Source: Pseudomonadota bacterium
GTDB lineage: Bacteria > Pseudomonadota > Gammaproteobacteria > Burkholderiales > SG8-39
Reading direction: 5' to 3'
Assembly (NCBI GenBank): GCA_021848555.1
Contig: JAJZUN010000222.1
Location: forward strand, 1 to 5,578
Length of the DNA: 5,578 nucleotides
Position numbers and translations under genes: made by a program. A model generated the notes under the pieces. That model ran no database searches. It saw nothing but the letters and a program-made list of their open reading frames with translations, and was not told the DNA's origin. The first letter of the stretch is position 1. Every line of letters begins with the position of its first letter. This document shows positions 1-3,451 of the stretch, in pieces.

Positions 1-124
1 ACTTGTTGCTCTGGTAGGCCTTGAGCGCCGCGTCCGATTTCTGGCTCTTGTACCACAGCCCGCCGGCGACAAAGGCGAGCAGCAGCAAGATCGCGGAAAA
101 TATCACCAAGTGTTTCTGCTTCAT
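1..124 (-). CDS. Membrane-anchored DsbA/thioredoxin-like protein, N-terminal fragment
   Basis: Only the first 41 codons are inside the window; the rest lies beyond the left edge. The visible peptide starts MKQKHLVIF, followed by a hydrophobic helix at about residues 6-23 (ILLLLAFVAGGLW) and a polar Lys/Ser/Gln-rich stretch. That is the layout of an uncleaved signal anchor or a signal peptide exporting a periplasmic domain. The start codon at 124-122 overlaps the stop of the upstream dsbB-like gene as ATGA, and a strong GGAGGAG ribosome site lies 6 nt before it, so the two genes are almost certainly co-transcribed and translationally coupled. DsbB/BdbC-type oxidases commonly sit beside a DsbA-family thiol oxidoreductase, and short N-termini like this one are common in that family. 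The thioredoxin fold and CxxC motif are not visible, so the function is inferred from context. Confidence 0.6.
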   Translation of the reverse strand, partial: MKQKHLVIFSAILLLLAFVAGGLWYKSQKSDAALKAYQSNK

Positions 125-570
125 TTCGAACTCCTCCAGTGGGCCAGCATCAACAGCGCCGTAATCACTAAGAAAGACAAGCCGGAAAGCAGGGGTATGG
201 TCACAAAGCCGAACCATTCGACCTGCACCTCGCTGCAGGGCACGCCCTGGACGCAGGGTTTGATGCTCTCCGGAATGTATCCGGCGACCAGCAGCAGATG
301 GAACACCGCGATCAGCGTGCCCAGCACGGATAGCGGCGCGGCGTAGCGCACGACGGTGCGGTCGAACGGAAACATCCCGGCCGGCAGGATCAGCACCAGC
401 GGATACATGCAGATGCGCTGGTACCAGCACAGGACGCAGGGCGGGAACCCCATGACCTCGCTGAAGAACAGGCTGCCCAGCGTCGAAACGCAGGCGATCA
501 GCCAGCAGGCGAATACCAGCGCCCAATTCGAGGCGTCCGTCGAGTCCTGCGCGCGCGAGGGAACATTCAT
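121..570 (-). CDS. dsbB: Disulfide bond formation protein B (DsbB/BdbC type)
   Basis: A 149-residue inner-membrane protein that should pass electrons from a periplasmic dithiol oxidase to the quinone pool. Four hydrophobic segments are visible at about residues 17-38, 52-68, 76-98 and 122-144. The first cysteine pair is C45-V-L-C48 in the context [10 protein letters not shown], with the conserved arginine at R52, four residues after the second Cys as in E. coli DsbB. The second periplasmic pair is C106/C112 in KPCVQGVPC. The close spacing of that pair and the CWYQR context resemble BdbC-like members more than E. coli DsbB. The ATG at 570-568 is the only standard start that gives a normal N-terminus; the frame stays open upstream but runs into non-protein-like, Arg-rich sequence. 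No good ribosome site precedes it. The stop overlaps the next gene's ATG. C22, C27 and C54 are additional cysteines. Family assignment is firm; the exact partner is inferred. Confidence 0.93.
   Translation of the reverse strand: MNVPSRAQDSTDASNWALVFACWLIACVSTLGSLFFSEVMGFPPCVLCWYQRICMYPLVLILPAGMFPFDRTVVRYAAPLSVLGTLIAVFHLLLVAGYIPESIKPCVQGVPCSEVQVEWFGFVTIPLLSGLSFLVITALLMLAHWRSSK
131..137 (-). promoter_or_regulatory. Strong Shine-Dalgarno inside the end of the dsbB-like gene
   Basis: On the minus strand the sequence GGAGGAG ends 6 nt before the ATG at 124-122. It lies in the last codons of the dsbB-like gene and fixes the start of the downstream thioredoxin-like gene. The dsbB-like gene itself has no such site, so the second gene may be translated better than the first. 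Confidence 0.8.
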
Positions 571-599
571 GGACGATGATTCGTGCCGGAAAGACGCGA

Positions 600-605
600 A
601 GTATA
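600..605 (-). promoter_or_regulatory. Putative -10 element for the dsbB-like gene
   Basis: Read on the minus strand, 605-600 is TATACT, five of six matches to the sigma-70 -10 consensus. It would start a transcript near 593 with a leader of about 23 nt before the ATG at 570. No good -35 hexamer is seen at 16-18 bp spacing, so the call rests on the -10 and its position. Confidence 0.4.
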
Positions 606-753
606 GCGGATCGGCATTCTGAAAACCGCGGGCGGCCGGGCATCGCACCGCTCGCCGGCAGCGAAGGTTTTCCGCCAGTGCGTCATGCCGAATGGAACCT
701 GCAAGCCTGTGCCGCATCCGGCATTTGAGATCCGGACGCGTTGCCCGCGCGAG

Positions 754-759
754 TATAAT
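754..759 (+). promoter_or_regulatory. Perfect -10 hexamer just upstream of pyrC
   Basis: TATAAT lies 10 bp before the pyrC ATG at 770. A start site about 7 nt downstream would leave a leader of only around 4 nt. At 17-bp spacing the -35 position (731-736, TCCGGA) is poor; a TTGAGA at 725-730 is too far away at 23 bp. The element may be real with activator help, or it may be a chance match. Transcript mapping would decide. Confidence 0.45.
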
Positions 760-769
760 TGCGCCTGCC

Positions 770-1816
770 ATGCAGACTCCCGCGCCCCAGTCCCTCACCC
801 TCGTCCGTCCCGACGACTGGCATCTGCACTTGCGCGACGGTGCCGCGCTCGCCGCGGTATTGCCGCATACTGCGCGCCAGTTTGCGCGCGCCATCGTCAT
901 GCCCAATCTGCGCCCGCCGGTGACCACGGTGGCGCTGGCCCGGGCCTATCGCGAGCGCATACTGGCCGCGTTGCCGGCAAATTCCCGTTTCGAGCCGCTG
1001 ATGACCCTGTACCTCACCGACAACACCGCGCCGGAGGAGATTGCCCTGGCGCAGGCGAGCGGCCTGGTGCACGCGGTGAAGTATTACCCCGCCGGGGCCA
1101 CCACCAATTCCGATTCGGGCGTGACGCAGTTGGCGCACTGTTTCCGCGCGCTGGAGGCGATGGAGAAGGCAGGCCTGCCGCTGCTGCTGCACGGCGAGGT
1201 CACCGATCCGGAAGTGGACGCGTTCGACCGCGAACAGGTGTTCATCGACACGGTGCTGCCGCAGATCCGCGGTCGCTTCCCCGGATTGCGGCTGGTGCTG
1301 GAACACGTCACCACGCGCGAGGCGGTCCAGTATGTGGTCGCGGCGCCGACGCACGTTGCCGCGACCATTACCGCGCACCATCTGCTGTTGAACCGCAACG
1401 CGCTGTTCGCCGGCGGCATCCGGCCGCATCATTACTGCCTGCCGCTGCTCAAGCGCGAGGTGCACCGCCGGGCGCTGGTGCAGGCTGCAACCGGCGGCAG
1501 CCCCAAGTTCTTCCTCGGCACCGACAGTGCGCCGCACGCGCGCCGCAACAAGGAGTCGTCCTGCTGCCACGCGGGGATTTACAGCGCGCACGCGGCGATC
1601 GAACTTTACGCCGAGGCCTTCGATGCGGCCGGTGCGCTGGATAAGTTCGAGGCTTTCGCCAGCTTTCACGGCGCGGATTTCTACCGGCTGCCGCGCAATT
1701 CCGAGAAAATTACCCTGCGGCGCGAGAGTTGGCAGGTGCAGGCCACGCTCGCGCTGGGCGAAGACGAGCTGGTGCCGCTGCGCGCGGGCGAGCCGCTCGC
1801 CTGGCGCCTGCAATAA
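770..1816 (+). CDS. pyrC: Dihydroorotase, class II (PyrC)
   Basis: A 348-residue cytosolic enzyme, the same length as E. coli PyrC. It catalyses the reversible ring closure of N-carbamoyl-aspartate to dihydroorotate, the third step of UMP synthesis. The metal site is complete: H18 and H20 in the DDWHLHLRDG signature, K104 (the lysine expected to be carboxylated and bridge the two zinc ions) in VKYYPA, H141 in LLLHGEV, H179 in LEHVTT and D252 in FLGTDSAPH. The downstream NKESSC segment is also typical of the family. The ATG at 770 gives an N-terminus that aligns with E. coli PyrC up to the signature. An in-frame ATG at 692 would add 26 Arg-rich residues and is unlikely. No Shine-Dalgarno precedes ATG 770. 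The stop is 14 bp before the next gene, which is probably in the same transcript. Confidence 0.98.
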   Translation: MQTPAPQSLTLVRPDDWHLHLRDGAALAAVLPHTARQFARAIVMPNLRPPVTTVALARAYRERILAALPANSRFEPLMTLYLTDNTAPEEIALAQASGLVHAVKYYPAGATTNSDSGVTQLAHCFRALEAMEKAGLPLLLHGEVTDPEVDAFDREQVFIDTVLPQIRGRFPGLRLVLEHVTTREAVQYVVAAPTHVAATITAHHLLLNRNALFAGGIRPHHYCLPLLKREVHRRALVQAATGGSPKFFLGTDSAPHARRNKESSCCHAGIYSAHAAIELYAEAFDAAGALDKFEAFASFHGADFYRLPRNSEKITLRRESWQVQATLALGEDELVPLRAGEPLAWRLQ

Positions 1817-1830
1817 CCGGATCTGTCTCC

Positions 1831-2715
1831 ATGGCCACCCCTGCCCCACCCGTCTGGAACCGCTGGGAACTTCTTGCCTCGCCGGCCTTTGCCACGCTGG
1901 CGCCGCTGATCGAGCAGTTGCCGGAGGATTACTTTCCGACGCTGGCCCAGTTGAACCGGATGTGCGACGAACGCGAGGTGGTCAGCGGAGGCGGTGTGCC
2001 GCTGGAATTCGTGCCGCAGGAGGGCAAGACCGACGAGCCCTATGAAACGCGCGTCTATTCCCGCGGCAAGGTGCTGACCCGGAGCAACAACTGGCACGAC
2101 CTGTTCAATGCCCTGGTCTGGATCACTTTTCCCAGGAGCAAGGCCGCCCTCAACCGCCACCACTACAAAGAGATGCTCGCCCACCAGGGCGAGGGCAAGC
2201 GGGGCACGCCCCGGGACGTGCTGACCCTGTTCGACGAAGGCGGTGTGATCGTGCAAACCAGCCAGCCCGAACTGGGGCAGCTGCTGCGCGACTTCAAGTG
2301 GAAGGAGCTGTTCTGGGAGCGCCGCGACGCAGTCATCGAGTCCATGCGCTGTTACGTCTTCGGGCATTCGATCTACGAAAAAGCCCTGCAGCCCTATAAA
2401 GGACTCACCGCCAAGACGGTGATCTTCGACGTGCCGCAGCGGGAGATCGAGCGGCCCCTGCTGCAGCAACTCGCCACGCTGGATGCGCGGCTGGCGAAAT
2501 ATTTCGCCGAGCCGCAGGCGCTGGCTGCGACCGAGGCCTATGCGCCGCTGCCGGTGCTGGGCATCCCCGGCTGGACCGCGGACAACGAAGACGAGGGCTA
2601 TTACGACGACACCCAGTACTTTCGCCCCGGGCGCAGGCAGGCCGGGGAGCAGCAAGACGCTGCGCCCCGCCGGGGCGAGGGCGAGGCCTCGCGGCGCAAG
2701 GGCAGGAAGCGCTAG
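1831..2715 (+). CDS. DUF3025 family protein of unknown function
   Basis: A 294-residue soluble protein without a signal peptide or membrane helix. It carries the features I associate with DUF3025: NWHDLFNALVWITFPRSKAALN at about 87-108, H110/H111, FDEGGVIV at 134-141, the WKELFWERR region near 157-165, and FGHSIYEKALQPYKGLTAK at about 177-195. The conserved histidines, Asp/Glu and Trp residues hint at an enzyme or ligand binder, but no reaction is known to me. The last 30 or so residues are a charged, low-complexity Arg/Glu/Gly tail that is probably disordered. The start at 1831 follows the pyrC stop by 14 bp; longer in-frame starts inside pyrC (for example 1729) give Arg/Ala-rich, non-native sequence. 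The ribosome site is weak. Its place after pyrC suggests co-transcription but does not show a role in pyrimidine synthesis. Confidence 0.88.
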   Translation: MATPAPPVWNRWELLASPAFATLAPLIEQLPEDYFPTLAQLNRMCDEREVVSGGGVPLEFVPQEGKTDEPYETRVYSRGKVLTRSNNWHDLFNALVWITFPRSKAALNRHHYKEMLAHQGEGKRGTPRDVLTLFDEGGVIVQTSQPELGQLLRDFKWKELFWERRDAVIESMRCYVFGHSIYEKALQPYKGLTAKTVIFDVPQREIERPLLQQLATLDARLAKYFAEPQALAATEAYAPLPVLGIPGWTADNEDEGYYDDTQYFRPGRRQAGEQQDAAPRRGEGEASRRKGRKR

Positions 2716-2756
2716 TCCGAGCGGCAGCCGGGAAATTCGGGGCCGAGGGCTGCAGA

Positions 2757-2765
2757 TGCTAGAAT
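2757..2765 (+). promoter_or_regulatory. Extended -10 promoter of rnpB
   Basis: TGCTAGAAT reads as an extended -10 (TGn plus TAGAAT, five of six matches). It ends 6 bp before the first base of helix P1, which fits transcription starting at about 2772-2774. The -35 region is weak (TTCGGG near 2736-2741), as is common for extended -10 promoters. It lies in the 56-bp gap after the DUF3025 gene. Confidence 0.6.
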
Positions 2766-2771
2766 CGCGGC

Positions 2772-3184
2772 GTGAAGCTGGCCAGACGGTCGCTGCGCGC
2801 CTTCGGGTGCGGAGAGGAAAGTCCGGGCTCCACAGAGCAGGGTGACGGCTAACGGCCGTACGTAATAGTCGGGGGTTTGCCTTCGGCGAAGACGAGGAAT
2901 AGGGCCACAGAGACGAGTCGCTGCATCTTCGCGACCAACGAGCGGCGCAAGCCGCGAGTTTGTCGTACAGAAGTAAGAAGTTGCGGCGGGTGAAACGCGG
3001 TAACCTCCACCCGGAGCAACACCAAATAGGCGGACGCTGCATGCGCGGTACCGGCGTGCTGTGAGTGGCTCGCTCAAGTCCGCGGGTAGGTGGCTGGAGC
3101 CCTGGGGCAACCCAGGGCCTAGAGGAATGACCGTCATAGGGAGCAATCCCCGTAACAGAACCCGGCTTATCGGCCGGCTTCACT
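2772..3184 (+). ncRNA. rnpB: RNase P RNA, bacterial class A
   Basis: This is the catalytic RNA of RNase P, which trims the 5' leader from precursor tRNAs. Helix P1 pairs 2772-2783 with 3172-3183, with one G-U pair. P2 pairs GACGGTC (2785-2791) with GACCGTC (3129-3135). P3 is a short hairpin with a UUCG loop (2796-2811). The universal P4 strands are GAGGAAAGTCCGGGCTCC (2814-2831) and ACAGAACCCGGCTTAT (3155-3170). P16 pairs GCGGAC (3030-3035) with GTCCGC (3078-3083). P18 is an 8-bp stem with a GCAA loop (3099-3118), and P19 a small GGGA/TCCC stem with a GCAA loop (3139-3150). CACAGAGA (2906-2913) is the CR-II block. The step straight to GGGTGAAACGCGGTAACC, without the P13/P14 hairpins seen in E. 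coli, matches my memory of betaproteobacterial RNAs. At about 413 nt it is longer than E. coli's 377 nt, partly because of a long P12 arm. The ends are estimated from P1 pairing. Confidence 0.98.
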
Positions 3185-3208
3185 TTCATATTTGCGCGTG
3201 CTCCCGAT

Positions 3209-3223
3209 CCGGCCTTCGGCCGG
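3209..3223 (+). terminator. GC-rich hairpin downstream of rnpB, weak terminator candidate
   Basis: CCGGCC (3209-3214) pairs perfectly with GGCCGG (3218-3223) around a 3-nt TTC loop, 26 nt after the rnpB 3' end. No run of T follows, so it does not qualify as a classical intrinsic terminator. It could be a processing or stability hairpin, or chance in GC-rich DNA. No better terminator is seen between rnpB and the next gene. Confidence 0.25.
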
Positions 3224-3257
3224 TCGCAACCGCAGCGCAAGGCAACCCGCCCGCCGT

Positions 3258-3271
3258 TTGACAAGGATCAT
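3258..3271 (+). promoter_or_regulatory. FNR/Anr-like box candidate
   Basis: TTGACAAGGATCAT fits the FNR/Anr pattern TTGAT-N4-ATCAA at 8 of 10 positions (TTGAC and ATCAT half sites). It lies 180 bp before the sensor gene. It also contains a perfect TTGACA that could be a -35, but no good -10 follows at 17 bp (CTTACG). It overlaps the protein-like open frame ending at 3379, so one of the two readings may be accidental. Confidence 0.2.
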
Positions 3272-3413
3272 ATCCCGTCGCTTACGCCGGCGGACAATGA
3301 GCGGGCAATTGCGGCGGGATTGCCCCGCTATTCAGAGAACCTGGCCTGGAATGCCGATGCACACTGGCGGTTCGATTAACGATACGCGCGCACCGGACGA
3401 AACGGGCGGCCGG

Positions 3414-3441
3414 CTTTGCCGCGGTGCGCACCGCGGCAAAG
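3414..3441. repeat. Perfect 28-bp palindrome before the sensor gene
   Basis: The left arm CTTTGCCGCGGTGC (3414-3427) is followed at once by its exact reverse complement (3428-3441), and symmetry stops at the next base on each side. In RNA it would form a 12-bp stem with a GCGC loop. It ends 10 bp before the sensor ATG and its right edge runs into the purine-rich AAAGAGAG (3438-3445), the only plausible ribosome site. It could be an operator for a dimeric regulator, a hairpin limiting translation, or a transcription barrier. The symmetry is directly seen; the role is inferred. Confidence 0.85.
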
Positions 3442-3451
3442 AGAGCGCTCA

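Larger units (their letters stand above)
3185..3379 (+). other. Open reading frame without a start codon, possible gene remnant
   Basis: The frame ending at TAA 3377-3379 is open from 3140. From about 3248 it reads like real protein: residues such as PFDKDHIPSLTPADNE and then GLPRYSENLAWNAD, ending HWRFD. Composition is balanced, and the other two forward frames here are Arg-rich as expected for shadow frames. There is no ATG or GTG; the only standard start is a TTG at 3320, which would give 19 residues. It shares the frame of the downstream sensor gene but is separated from it by the stop. I do not recognise the peptide. It may be the tail of a gene whose front was lost when rnpB or other DNA was joined here, a gene using a rare start, or chance. 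Support is composition only. Confidence 0.25.

Noticed and set aside
621..672. GAAAACC (621-627) and GGTTTTC (666-672) inverted repeat in the dsbB-pyrC spacer
   Set aside because: Only 7 bp arms separated by 38 bp, with no positional link to either -10. Too weak to call an operator.
683..1849. Long open frame (388 codons) on the minus strand opposite pyrC
   Set aside because: Arg/Gln/His-rich composition with no recognisable motifs, lying entirely against an unmistakable pyrC. This is the usual shadow of GC-rich codon use.
2663..2677. CGCCCC/GGGGCG hairpin near the 3' end of the DUF3025 gene
   Set aside because: It lies in codons for the Arg/Gly-rich tail, has no T-run, and such stems are expected by chance in this composition.
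2988..3012. Apparent loss of the P13 and P14 hairpins of RNase P RNA compared with E. coli
   Set aside because: The sequence GTGAAACGCGGTAACC joining these points is what I recall as normal for betaproteobacterial rnpB, so it is a lineage trait and not a defect.
1681..3264. Minus-strand open frame of 527 codons
   Set aside because: It runs through the RNase P RNA and opposite DUF3025 and the end of pyrC, with repetitive Leu/Arg/Gly composition. It is a shadow frame.
3301..3328. Imperfect stem GCGGGCAAT / ATTGCCCCGC
   Set aside because: It contains a bulge and a 9-nt loop, has no T-run, and lies in the possible coding remnant.
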